A DNA stretch of 64,000 nt. Source: Bugulina stolonifera. Taxonomy: Eukaryota > Bryozoa > Gymnolaemata > Cheilostomatida > Bugulidae. A program made the position numbers and the translations under genes. The stretch is from contig OW285192.1 of NCBI GenBank assembly GCA_935421135.1, positions 16,345,001 to 16,409,000 of the forward strand, in the 5' to 3' direction. Below, piece after piece: positions 52,928 to 63,240 of the stretch (positions are counted from its first letter, which is position 1; every line of letters starts with the position of its first letter). The notes below the pieces were generated by a model. That model saw only the letters and a list, made by a program, of their open reading frames with translations, was not told the DNA's origin and did no database searches.

Positions 52928-53475
52928 AAACTAGGTCAAATGCCTGCCCTAGTGATGACAAATAATTTTAATGTTAATCATATTTAACTACATACATTAC
53001 TATTTAAAATTTGTGTATATTAAATATTTTATTATTTCATCCTAAATAGTGTCTATATTAATTTCTCAGGCTAAATGGTTCTTGTGGATTTCAGTTTTAC
53101 AGCCTGAGTACCCAAAGCCTTTAGTCTCTTACTCTTTCATGTATAAATTGACTGGTTAGTTCATTAAAATGACTGGTAAACATTATACTTGTACTATTTT
53201 TATATCATATGCCACTCTAAGAGTGATCACCTAATTTGTTTAGTACATAATATAAAGAAATTGTGTAATTATTAATTTGTTGATATACTTTATTCTCATC
53301 TCTCGCAAACTTGTCAGAAATGACAGAACAGATCAACCATTAAACTATAAACCAATAATATATGCATGACTTAGAGTTTTATATATAATAATGCATACTT
53401 GTCAAGTTACTACTGCTCTAAATACAAACATAACCTGCAACCTCTCACCTAATCTCATATAGGCCTAAAGATATA

Positions 53476-53862
53476 ATATGACACAGCGTGGCACAGTTAG
53501 TATGACACAGTTAGTATGGCACAGTTAGTATGACACAGTTAGTATGACACAGTATAGCACAGTTAGTATGACACAGTTAGTATGACACAGTTAGTATGAC
53601 ACAGTTAGTATGGCACAGTTAGTATGACACAGTATGACACAGTTAGTATGACACAGTATGGCGCAGTTAGTATGACACAGTTAGTATGACACAGTTAGTA
53701 TGACACAGTTAGTATGACACAGTTAGTATGACACAGTTAGTATGACACAGTTAGTATGACACAGTTAGTATGACACAGTTAGTATGACACAGTTAATATG
53801 GTACAGTTAGTATGACACAGTTAGTATGACACAGTATGGCACAGTTAGTATGACCCAGTGTG
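53476..53862. repeat. 14-bp minisatellite (AGTATGACACAGTT), about 27 units
   Basis: The unit AGTATGACACAGTT repeats with GACACAG/GGCACAG variants and shortened units (GACACAGTAT). It lies just downstream of the shroom 3' end. Confidence 0.95.
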
Positions 53863-53937
53863 GAGCATGTTATTATATGGCCCAGTATGACCAGTATGGA
53901 ACAGTACAATACTAATAATCTTTCTAACAGCTGGTTT

Positions 53938-55240
53938 CAGTAGATTGAGCAGCTGTCTCTTGCTGAAGAGATACGAACTGTACTTTCTAACATCACTGAT
54001 CAGACAAGAACCCAGGCTCACTGGGCACCCCATGGATACCCCCTTCCAACCAATATTTTGATATCATAGTCTCTTTGAAAATTTGTAGATGTACTGTAGC
54101 TTAGAGTGTTTGGAATTTTATTACTGTGTCCCTATAAGGGCCTCCAAAAACTAAAGGTTAGTGTTTTCATTAAGAACTTGGTCTACAGCTTCATTTTATT
54201 ATTTCCTCATGTAGTTATGTATTTTTATTGTCAAAATTGTGTAATTGTGGACTGTGGACCAAATGCCAGACAACACAAATACTGGACACCCCCCTTCCAA
54301 CCAATATTTTGGACATCATAGCCTCCTTGAAAATTTGTTAAGGATTAAATATAGCCTAGACTGTGCTTCAAACATACAGCACACATTTACAGCTATTAAC
54401 TCCTATTTGGTGGACCTTAGTCTACAGCTTTATTTGATCATTTTCTCATAGTTACGTATTTTAGTGCCAAAATTATGTCTCTGAGGGCAATTGTAGACTG
54501 TGGTCCAAATACCATCACTGGACACCCCCCTTCCAACCGATATTTTGGACATCATAGCCTCTTTGAAAATTTGTTGAGGATTAAATAAAGCCTAGACTGG
54601 GTTTCAAACTTACAGCACCAATTCACTACTATTAACATTTATTTAGTGGACCTTAGTCTACATTGTGAAGCTCTATTTAATTTACTGAAATTACACTCAA
54701 TCCTGGGTTCTCTAGATTTACAACAATGATTCCCATGGATACTATATCACCATTATAATGTTAAATCACCTGGCTATAACTTTTTGTGCAGTATACAGTT
54801 TTATTGTGTTATTATAATAATGTAAAAGTGACATGAAATATCAAACAACTTTCTTGCTTATTTTATCTTTTAGTATTTCATGAAGTTTCTTTTTACAAAA
54901 CAATGTCACAGGAGGTAGCTATTGGGAATAATCCATACACAGCACATTATATAAGGGCAGTGTGCTAAGTATAGAACCACAAATAACATAACATACATGG
55001 GCCCTCATCTTTCTCTTTCCAATTTGAGCAAGAGGAACATAAATTGAGAGAGGACAACTTCTGATGGTGATCAGTAACTTATGAGTGCATATGAACACAA
55101 ATGCTATAAAAGTATGTATATGTTTTATATAATGTAATGTCTATTATAATTGATAAATACATATTATCTAATGAGAACAAAGTCTAAACTTCACATCTAC
55201 AAAAATATGTCTCTACATGATCATGAGACCATAAATAATA
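53938..55240. repeat. duplicated block, copy A
   Basis: Shares many segments in order with 55720-57035, offset about 1.8 kb (for example GCTGAAGAGATACG, ACTCAATCCTGGGTTC, TAATGTTAAATCACCTGGCT, GAGAACAAAGTCTAA). Within it a ~240-bp subunit containing CTTCCAACCAATATTTTGGA recurs at about 54040, 54280 and 54525. Confidence 0.8.
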
Positions 55241-55304
55241 TGATAGCTACTCTATTAACGCTATTAACATAATTTAACATAACATGTACTACTTTCATGA
55301 TTTC

Positions 55305-55679
55305 CTACGTACATTGTATATCTATCTCAGAGTCAAATAAGGAGCATAAGTTGCTTTTAGAAATAACAAAACCATAGCAGTGCTTCGGTTTTGCATAAAT
55401 GCAACCATATGTCTCAACTTCTGTTCGACTAATTGAAACTGATGGAATTTCCTGGTAGGTGTTCAGGCCTCCAAATTTCTCTAGTCCGGTAAACCTGTAG
55501 TGTCCAGCTTCCCGGGAACAGCTAACCAGATCTCTGCCAGTGGTTGCAACCGAAAAGGTTCCGGCTGTAGAGGGTCGTGCAGATGTAGTTGTAAGAGCAG
55601 TACTGGTCTTTACTAAAATATCAAATGGTTTAGCTGGTACAAGTCTTTGACAGACATTCTGCATGCGAGTACTTGCCAA
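55305..55679 (-). CDS. unassigned open frame with PAN/apple-like C-terminus (exon or gene fragment)
   Basis: Not a recognised gene. The frame is stop-free for about 125 codons, clearly richer in GC and with more varied amino acids than its surroundings, which supports real coding. It holds a Thr/Ser-rich stretch (STALTTTSARPSTAGTFS) and ends with VETYGC then KPKHCYGFVISKSNLCSLF, spaced like the cysteines of PAN/apple domains, then a TAG. There is no signal peptide, and no initiator other than internal ATGs. It may be the last exon of a minus-strand secreted or membrane protein gene, or a decayed fragment carried by the flanking duplicated blocks. Confidence 0.4.
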   Translation of the reverse strand: MASTRMQNVCQRLVPAKPFDILVKTSTALTTTSARPSTAGTFSVATTGRDLVSCSREAGHYRFTGLEKFGGLNTYQEIPSVSISRTEVETYGCIYAKPKHCYGFVISKSNLCSLFDSEIDIQCT

Positions 55680-55719
55680 CTTACTGCTGCTCCAAACAGG
55701 AAAGTTTTTTTAGTATAGG

Positions 55720-57035
55720 CAGCAGATTGAACAGTTGCTTCATGCTGAAGAGATACGCTTACAGTAGTTAGTGAAATGTGCTTTCTAACATGCTAATTCA
55801 TGAACCACTGAAATATTCCACTTGTGCTACAATGTACTGTATATGCAGTGCTCTGAGTATTTTAGTTACTGGCGTTGCGAAACACCATTACTTTGCCCAT
55901 TGGAGATTAAACTTAGTAGTCCATATGGCCATATTGTCTTGAGCTGGCAGCCATTGTGAGGCTGATGGTGTAGATTGTATAAGATACCGCTAGTTATCAG
56001 TAGTAAATATATTTATGACTTTACTCACTTGCGGTTGGAACAAGACTGATACAGGCTAGGTTCATGAAAAATAACAAAGCCAAGAAACAAGCTGAGCTAA
56101 TACTTTCTAGTAGCTATGCTATTCAACATATACATGTAAAATAGAATAAGATAAGGTATGATAAGACAACTCTGTTACAGTTACAGAGATAATTGATTGT
56201 TAGTCCAACACGCTGAATTTGATGTTAGAAGCCTTATATTTAAAGTTGAAAATGTCTAGATGCATCTTAGAGTGTGCTTTAAACTGTTTTACAATTTTAT
56301 TACTGTGTTACTATAGTAAAAGTAAATGTTAGTTGTCCATTGAAAAAGAACTTAGTCTACAACTTCATTTCGTTATTTTCTCACAGTATGTATTTTTAAT
56401 GTCAAAATTACATTTCTGGGGGCAATTGTAGACTGTGGTCCAAATACCAGACAACACAATCACTGGACACTTCTTTTTCAACCAATATTTTGGACATCAT
56501 AGCCTACTTGAAAATAAGCCTACTTTTAAATATAGCCTAGACTGCGTTTCAAACTTACAGCACCCATTTACAATTATTAATTTCCATTTAGTGGACCTTA
56601 GTCTACATTGTGAGGCTTTATTGTAAATACACTCAATCCTGGGTTCCCTAGATTTACAACAATGGTTCCTATTGATACTCTATCAACATTATAATGTTAA
56701 ATCACCTGGCTATAACTTCTTGTGCAATACACAGTTTTATTGTGTTATAAATTATAATAATGATGTAAAAGTGACATAAAATATCAAAAATGTTTCTTGT
56801 TTATTTTATTTTTTAACATTTTATGAAGTTTTTTACAGAAAAGTATTACAGGAAGTAACTATTGGGAACAATTCATACACAGTATGTTATATAAAGACAA
56901 TGTGCTAAGTACAATACAATGTTTCGTATAATGTAATACCTATTATAGTGAATGGAGGACATATTATCCAATAAGAACAAAGTCTAATCTTCATATTTAA
57001 AATAATATGTCTCTGCATTTATGCCACAGTACACC
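55720..57035. repeat. duplicated block, copy B
   Basis: Diverged second copy of 53938-55240 in the same orientation, with only one clear copy of the 240-bp subunit (about 56400-56640). Probably an old tandem duplication or two members of a repeat family. Confidence 0.8.
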
Positions 57036-57530
57036 ATAACTAATATTAACAAAACAAGACATATTGTTTCTTTAGTTATATTCCTAATATTTTGATGCTT
57101 GTCCAAGCATCATCATCTGAGGACAAATAGAAAATGAATGGTTACTTTATACACTATATACTAGATAGGTAATTCTTCCAATGAAAGGAGCATCAGAGAG
57201 AAAGCCTTTGATGCTCTTGTCATCACAGGAATTACTTAATGGTAAGATGGACTGCCACCTCTCCATAGGATGGAGTCCTAAAAATACTCAACAAAGTGTG
57301 AAGTAAATCTTGATTTTTGGCCAAATAAAATCAATCAAAAGTTGTCCTCTCTTTCATTCAATTATATGAAAGAACAGACGACTTCTACATTACATACTAG
57401 CTGAAGATGAATTCAATGCACACTTGAGCTACCTAGTGATGTTTGCTCTCAAACAGTAGATAATACTGGTAACTGATGAGCTCAAGAAGTGTTTGTCTGT
57501 ATCCAGAAGACGGGAGCCATAGAGCAGATG

Positions 57531-57643
57531 TCACTGATGTTTCTCTTCAATATCTAGTCTCTTGTAGTTATCTCCCATGATGAAAAGCAAAGCTAGAGTG
57601 ACCATTGCACAGCCAAGTACAGTCCATGTCATCCAGCGAGTAT
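57531..57643 (-). CDS. slc49a4: slc49a4 exon 10 (TM12, C-terminus, stop)
   Basis: Acceptor TTTACTGATAG, stop TGA at 57533-57531. TWTVLGCAMVTLALLFIMGD (TM12) ends NYKRLDIEEKHQ, resembling human SYDRLYLDVVVSV in length and position. Confidence 0.88.
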
Positions 57644-60600
57644 CTATCAGTAAATTTTAGCAAGAGAACAGAATATGATTATACAATGTAGACGCATTTA
57701 AAAGTGAAGCCAGACTCATTTCTAGGAATTGTCCTCTTTCTAAACCCTATCTCATAGGAGAAGACAACTTTGCATTATAGTCGAAGGGCCTAAGTAATGC
57801 TTAGTGCGCTAGAGGCAACACTAAAGGAGTTAATTTTTACTCTGCAAATGAGTATTCAGTGGGAGAAAATCCAGTAAAATAATCCATGTGAACAAATGAT
57901 GAACTCAAAAGTGATTGGCCAGCCTTAGAAGTCCAGGTAACTCAGCTACCAAGGATAACAGAATAGTTTGCTTGCTCTCCAGTGGTTTTAAATTAGTCAC
58001 AAGTAAAATAAACATACATTTATGTGTAAACAGAGTAATGTGTGCATATATCTTACCGTTATCTAGAGCTGGTATAATGAGAATAAAGTGATAAAAAGCA
58101 GCAAATAGGTAATTCAAGAGAGTTATAGAACATCCAGCCAAACCTTCACTCACAGGGAAGGCAACTTCACATCCCATCTCATAGAATATTGGTATCGTCC
58201 CAATGAGACAGATTGAGCTCAAGCCACTTAGGATGAAGAGAGATACTAAAGTGTAGATGGAAAACTATTGCTAATGTAATACGCGTTTTGTTATAGCAAG
58301 GGATATCTTTTACCAAATTAATTCAAATATCTTGTCACCAGAATGAACAGGGGGGCTAGTTTTTATGGCTGGCGAGGGACAGGGTTTTACATTGTAGCAA
58401 GCATAATATTTGTTTATAGCAACTGGCTATGTTCAACACTAACCAAATAGATATGCTGAGGGAAGAATGATATATCCTTGTTGTATGCAAGCCAAGATAG
58501 ATAGAATTATCACACCCAAACCAGTTGCTGCCTTAGCTATGAGTTTAGTCCTCCTTTTATGGTAGTCTGCAATTCTGGAGAAGATTACAGATCCGATGGA
58601 AGCTGACATTATGCTGGCAAATCCAATCCAGCCAGCATCAATCTGTGATTAGAATAAAGCAATTATTATGAAGAAAAACAATGTTATATTAAATAAGAGG
58701 ACAGAAGCACATGGGAGACTGCTAATTCATCTAGCTTAGACGTATTGTTTGAATGTTTTTTTTTGGCAATAATGCCTAAATCAAATGTTAGCCTCTTCAG
58801 CACAGAAAGCTGAAGCCACCCTGTGATTGGTTAACTGCAAAACACACTCACTCTTTCCACTATTCATGCAAGTTAGGAAGGGACATGGTACCCTCCCCAC
58901 TTTGTTAGAAAAGCGTAAGCCAATGTGTACTTTAGCTGTGGTGAAAGCACAGCTGAAAGCTAGCCAGTGCTATCCCCACTGCAGATAGAATTTAATAAGC
59001 AACTAAACACAGCTGAGAATCCTGTAAATCAAGACAGAAATAGGGAAGACAACTCTTGGGAACACTGTATTTTAGGAAACGCACTGTGCATGCATATAAA
59101 TTTACAGAAGAAGCAGCAAGTGGCACTAAGCTTTCATTCAAGCATAAAGTAGTTGCAACCACCACCTGCTTTGAAAGGTATGCCTTTTAATATCATAAAA
59201 TTGTAATGCAACCTGTGCATCATGTTCAGTGTAATTTTTAGACAGTGTAATACTGTGTAACACTGCAACGCTGTGCAACGATGTGTAACACTGTGCAACA
59301 CTGTGCAATACTGTGCAATACTGTGCAATACTGTGCAATACTGTGCAATACTGTGCAATACTGTGCAATACTGTGCAATACTGTGCAATACTGTGCAATA
59401 CTGTGCAATACTGTAATACTGTAATGATATTATCCATTTTTGGGTTTGACCTTGTGTTTTAGGCTAATTTGTACCACATGCAGTTTTAGTGATAGAGAGC
59501 TGCAACGTACCTGTCCGACTCCAAGGGGTCCAAAGTTTATAGAAGCGAGAGAGATCCAAGAGATCATTGGTCCAGATGACAGGTTGGCTGTCAGATTTAC
59601 CAACCAGAACTGGGAGTTCCTTAAATTATATGCTGGCTTTCAACAGTTTGTCACAGTTCAAGGGATTTTCATATATGTGGTACTTGAATAAGTTTTTGAT
59701 TTATCTTGTAACGAAAATCTGACTATTTACAATCCTGGTTGATAGACATATAAGACTTACATGTGCATGTACAAAAGAGGCAATAAAGGAGACAAACAAG
59801 ATTTTACAAGGAAAACCGTAAGGCTAGGACACATACTTCAATTATTCGATTCCACAGAATTCTATAGACTCTCAGTAATGGAGATCGTCTCCTTTTAAAC
59901 AATGATGTTTCAATAGATAAAGGAGGTGCACAACTACATACAGAACAGCATTCTCTGACCATACAATGAAGACTCATACACAACCAAACAAGCGAATTTG
60001 TTTATAATAATTGTTCTATATGTTGATGAACTACCACTAAGTAGTAGGATCACTCTACTACCCATTGATATATTGCTTCACTGAGAGAAATATCATATGG
60101 CGAACCTCATGACGTGTTGTACACCTTCCCAGAAATCCTCACGTTCTTTAGTCTGCACTACGTTTGGGGGTTTGGGCGGTTTCGATGGGAAGTATGCTAT
60201 TATGGATATCAAACATATCGCAGCCAAGATTGCATCTACAACACAACATATTACAGCTAACACTGCATCTACAACGCAACATATTACAGCTAACACTGTG
60301 TCTACAACATAATATACCACAGCTAACACTGTGTCCACAGCAATAATAATAATGGAAATGTAAAATTTGGACGTCCAGCTGTTACTACCATGAAATACTG
60401 ATTGTGGTTGAACCATATGGCTTTGTTTATATCTGTATCTACATGTATGTATTTGTAGGACATACATGTATGTAGGTGTAACTTACCTAGATATACTACC
60501 TTGTATATTCCTACGGTCACTGTTCTCATAAAATCTACAAAGTAGAATAGTCTCTAATACAAAGTAGTTTTACATGTAGACCCATTGGGCATATTTTTTC

Positions 60601-62812
60601 CTAATAACCCGGTAACTGTCTAGCTATAATTATCAGAGAAAAACAAACTACTAAACGGCATTACCTATCCGCAAAGAACAATCTCCATAATAATTGAAAA
60701 GCAGCAATTGCTTAATACAAAGGCTCCTATTTTCCATCCCTACAAGTTAGCCCAATGACAGCAATCTGACACGAACAGCTTCTGTTTTAAAAGTCAAGTT
60801 TAGGTCTGAGCGTGAGTACAAGTCATTGCTAGCAATCAGAATGCGAGTACGGGGACCCAATGCTGTCCACAAGAACAATTAAGTACATATGACTTAGCAC
60901 TTAGCAAACCCCTCACTGTTTCCTACCTGTTGTTAAGTTGCTTTTGTTTTGGGTATCAGCAGCTGTCACTGGAACACTAGCAAGGTATGGACCTGCAAAG
61001 TGAAAGAAAATATATATAACTAGATTAGATAATTATGAGGGTGAGATTACCAGCTGTCTTAGATGATCACTGTACAAATAAACATTTAGCACATTTAATC
61101 TCAGTGCACACTAGTTCAAACTAGCCAGTTTTATGATTGTATTTCTATGAGTGATGTTATGCTAAATATAAATAGACAATAAATGATAGAATGCAAAAGC
61201 AGACATATGCTTAATATGAAGTATCTCACCAGTGAGAAATCCCAAGCCCATTCCTGCAAAGACTGACATCGTACAGAATGCTGTTGTAGTTGTCCACTCA
61301 ATTGGAGGAAACCATGTGACAGAAAAGAGGGGGCCAGCGGACATGAGGACAGAGGAGCTGATTCCAACTATGCAGTATGCCAGGTATTGCAACCTAAGGT
61401 GTGCATCATGCATGTATTTATAATAGATAGATATATATACGGATGTGTGACTGTTAGAAAAAGACAGCTCGAAACAAAGTGGACAGTTCAACACCGGATA
61501 GTTCAAAGGCCTAACCTGAAACCCCAACCAACAGATTTCAACTAATTTTTATTTCTAAAATTATTTTATTTATTTAATTATTTGAATTAATTATCTAAAA
61601 TTGATTATCTGTGAATTGTATTCTTCTAAATAATGTAATCTATACAGTTTCGAACTGTCTGGTTTCGAACTTTCCGGTTGTGAAGCGTTCTGTTTCAAAC
61701 TGCCTGTTTCGAAAGGTCCCTTTAACCATATATACAGTTAGTGCGTGTAACATGTTTATAGCATTGTACCATCGGCAATTGAACAAGCTTAGTGGTGACC
61801 AATTGAAATCGATACAGCAATGATTAACTAGAGGCTAGCAATTAGAAATATCGAGAACAAAGTTTTTTATCACAATTTTTCTAGTAGCCATTCTCTACCA
61901 TGAAAATATAGAGTATATGTATGATAAAATAGCCATTCTCTACCATGAAAATGTAGAGTATATCTATGATAAAATAGCCATTCTCTACCATGAAAATGTA
62001 GAGTATATCTGTGATAAAATAGCCATTCTCTACCATGAAAATGTAGAGTATATGTATGATAAAATTATTTCATTCGGCTACAGTAGAATAGGTCTACATA
62101 CCAAACTGATTGGATAGTGTGAATATTTATCAACATCAGCGCACAACCACCAGATATCCCCAAGATTGCAAGAACCATACCAGTTCTCAAACCTAGTAGA
62201 GATGTGTACAACCAAAGCAATCAATCAAGTTGCAATCAACTGATGGAAAATGAGTAATATTAGTGAACAGATAGTAAACTGTAGTATAGTAATCTTTAGC
62301 ATCTTTTGAGCCAATAGAAATACATTGAGTTCAGATTTATAACTTGAAGATTTTGATTTCCATCAAGTATTACATATACACTAAGCCATTCTATTAAAGT
62401 GATGTATATGTAGGAATAACTAGTTAGTGTTTTATAATATCTTACCCCGGCTTTGTATGATACACATCATCGGTAGTACCAAAACAACGCAGATCAACTC
62501 GTCAGCTGCAGGTATCTGTGCGATCTCACCTATAGTCCAATCAAAAGCTATAATAACAGAGTCAGTTATAGGTGGCCATGTATTGAATACTTGTCCTTTT
62601 ACACATCCCGTCGTGAAATATACCAAAAGTAGCCACCACCTCCGTTTGTAGGATTTTACTTCCACATCATCAGATTTCGAGTCATCTCTTCCGCCACTTT
62701 TACTTTCTATCTTTGAGATTCCGTTCTCTGTCCCGTAGTTCATCAGGGGAATCTGTTCAGTACTAACAGATCCATTTTTACCTTGCTGAAGCCAGAGTTT
62801 ATCGGTATCCAT
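57531..62812 (-). CDS. slc49a4: SLC49A4 (DIRC2)-like lysosomal MFS transporter, 10 exons
   Basis: Exons in transcript order: 62812-62446, 62192-62102, 61393-61230, 60992-60927, 60534-60487, 60235-60106, 59619-59511, 58642-58444, 58245-58057, 57643-57531. All are GT-AG with matching phases; the join is 1,476 nt, 491 residues plus stop (human about 478). Family marks: RRWWLLLVYF..NTWPPITDS (human RRWPVLLLFS..NTWGPIQNS), SAGPLFSVTWFPP (NAAPFLSTTWFSA), AYFPSKPPKPP (AYFPPRPPLPP), IDAGWIGFASI (VDAGWIGFWSI), PIFYEMGCEVAFPVSEGL ([18 protein letters not shown]). Human SLC49A4 is a lysosomal membrane protein reported to carry pyridoxine with protons. The N-terminal TEQIPLM resembles a dileucine-type lysosomal sorting signal, and the TM5-6 loop keeps N-glycosylation sites. 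Start context ACAATGG is good. Confidence 0.93.
58057..58245 (-). CDS. slc49a4: slc49a4 exon 9 (TM10-TM11)
   Basis: Acceptor ACACTTTAG, donor ATAACG|GTAAGA, phase 1 to 1. GTIPIFYEMGCEVAFPVSEG is the most conserved block (human [20 protein letters not shown]), then LLNYLFAAFYHFILI. Confidence 0.94.
58444..58642 (-). CDS. slc49a4: slc49a4 exon 8 (TM8-TM9)
   Basis: Acceptor CTAATCACAG, donor ATTTG|GTTAGT, phase 0 to 1. IDAGWIGFASIMSASIGSVI and RIADYHKRRTKLI match human VDAGWIGFWSIVGGCVVGI and RFADFIRGMLKLI, the second MFS half. Confidence 0.94.
59243..59427. repeat. 10-bp minisatellite (CTGTGCAATA)
   Basis: About 12 perfect units of CTGTGCAATA preceded by degenerate units (CTGTGTAACA, CTGTGCAACG). 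On the minus strand all frames read as repetitive Cys/Tyr/His/Ser peptides; not a gene. Confidence 0.95.
59511..59619 (-). CDS. slc49a4: slc49a4 exon 7
   Basis: Acceptor ATAATTTAAG, donor GGACAG|GTACGT, phase 2 to 0. NSQFWLVNLTANLSSGPMIS continues to INFGPLGVGQ. It matches human [20 protein letters not shown] only loosely (TM7) but the phases on both sides are exact. A longer chance open frame covers the same bases on the + strand. Confidence 0.82.
60106..60235 (-). CDS. slc49a4: slc49a4 exon 6 (TM6 and cytosolic loop)
   Basis: Acceptor TGTTGTAG (60236-60237 are its AG), donor CATGAG|GTTCGC, phase 1 to 2. Joined to exon 5 it reads VVYLDAILAAICLISIIAYF then PSKPPKPP, close to the human length. 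The upstream 33-bp repeats offer two more in-frame acceptors (exon starts 60268 and 60301), each adding 11 hydrophobic residues; the shortest form matches the family best. Confidence 0.85.
60233..60341 (-). repeat. 33-bp minisatellite across the 3' splice site of slc49a4 exon 6
   Basis: Units contain (minus strand) TTGTAG, the acceptor, followed by ATGCAGTGTTAGCTGTAATA. The first 30 bases of exon 6 are a degenerate unit, so the array seems to have grown from the intron-exon junction itself. Three units keep an AG acceptor; the fourth reads GG and has lost it. Confidence 0.9.
60487..60534 (-). CDS. slc49a4: slc49a4 exon 5 (48 bp)
   Basis: Acceptor CTACTTTGTAG, donor CTAG|GTAAGT, phase 1 to 1. 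FMRTVTVGIYKVVYL leads into TM6, as human IKDRIEAVLYAEF. Confidence 0.82.
60927..60992 (-). CDS. slc49a4: slc49a4 exon 4 (luminal loop with N-glycosylation sites)
   Basis: Acceptor CACTTTGCAG, donor ACAG|GTAGGA, phase 1 to 1. PYLASVPVTAADTQNKSNLT corresponds to the human PLVVPAPNGTS loop. It holds two sequons, NKS and NLT, where the human protein has one glycosylated site. Confidence 0.85.
61230..61393 (-). CDS. slc49a4: slc49a4 exon 3
   Basis: Acceptor CACCTTAG, donor CACTG|GTGAGA, phase 2 to 1. It encodes LQYLAYCIVGISSSVLMSAG and the conserved PLFSVTWFPP, then TM5 (AFCTMSVFAGMGLGFL). Confidence 0.93.
61885..62064. repeat. 45-bp minisatellite, four units
   Basis: Unit begins TAGCCATTCTCTACCATGAA and includes AATGTAGAGTATAT. 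Four copies with one or two differences, inside a slc49a4 intron. Read as protein it gives a spurious 15-residue repeat on the + strand. Confidence 0.95.
62102..62192 (-). CDS. slc49a4: slc49a4 exon 2
   Basis: Acceptor CTACTAG, donor GTTTG|GTATGT, phase 1 to 2. LRTGMVLAILGISGGCALML corresponds to human LRITVLLTSFLMVLGTGLR (TM3). Confidence 0.88.
62446..62812 (-). CDS. slc49a4: slc49a4 exon 1 (start codon, TM1)
   Basis: ATG at 62812 to AGCCGGG|GTAAG, phase 1. A cytosolic acidic/polar tail with TEQIPLM is followed by RRWWLLLVYFTTGCVKGQVF (TM1) and the start of TM2 up to IIQSRG, equivalent to the MFS motif-A region. Confidence 0.93.
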
Positions 62813-62827
62813 TGTTGTTTGTTGATT

Positions 62828-63240
62828 TCTGGAATACTATTTCGGTTACATTGAATATGCTAAGCTTTGCCAGCCTGCATTACATCCATACATGTATGTC
62901 CATGGAAGATCAGTTACTCTCCTACACACTACACCTACACTATAACTCTAGTTCACTGCACCTATCCCATGCATTCCTTACACTTAGGAACACTGATATC
63001 TGCCCGTTTTTAACCTACTCTACAAATACCTGTATGACGACTTACAGCAATGTTAGAAGCAATTAGTTTTGAAACGCTTGACTGGTTTGACTGACTAGTT
63101 TTGAAAAGCTGGATCTATTACATGTAACTATATTAATATATGATGATAAATTGCATAAGCTAAATGCCCATGAGCTCACCAACACTCAGCACATAATAAA
63201 AACTAACCTTGCTGTAGCGTCAAGCAGATGGTTAGACTGA
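62828..63240 (-). other. candidate 5' UTR intron and leader exon of slc49a4
   Basis: On the minus strand CTACAGCAAG|GTTAGT (exon end at 63208) is a good donor, and GTATTCCAG|AAATCAAC (exon start 62828) a good acceptor 16 bases before the ATG. This suggests a non-coding first exon ending at 63208; its transcription start is not determined. Confidence 0.4.

Larger units (their letters stand above)
52631..57530. other. intergenic region between convergent shroom and SLC49A4-like genes
   Basis: 4.9 kb holding the shroom 3' UTR, the 14-bp minisatellite, two copies of a 1.3-kb block and the PAN-like open frame. The 3' UTR of the minus-strand transporter must lie below 57531. I see no clear minus-strand AATAAA within 400 bases. 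Confidence 0.7.
57644..62445 (-). other. introns of slc49a4
   Basis: Nine introns, 183 to 868 bp except exon 3 to 2 (708 bp) and exon 8 to 7 (868 bp). They hold a 10-bp array (59243-59427), the 33-bp array at 60233-60341 and a 45-bp array (61885-62064). No nested gene seen. Confidence 0.7.

Noticed and set aside
59134..59437. Two minus-strand frames rich in Cys/Tyr/His
   Set aside because: Readings of the 10-bp array in different frames inside a slc49a4 intron.
60097..60346. + strand frames of 60-71 codons
   Set aside because: Antisense shadows of slc49a4 exon 6 and the 33-bp array.
60302..60467. Extending slc49a4 exon 6 upstream to the whole open minus-strand frame
   Set aside because: Phase of exon 5 and the length of vertebrate SLC49A4 favour an acceptor at or near 60235; the upstream part reads unrelated polar sequence.
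61917..62117. + strand frame with a 15-residue repeat
   Set aside because: Reading of the 45-bp array; antisense to a real slc49a4 exon at its end.
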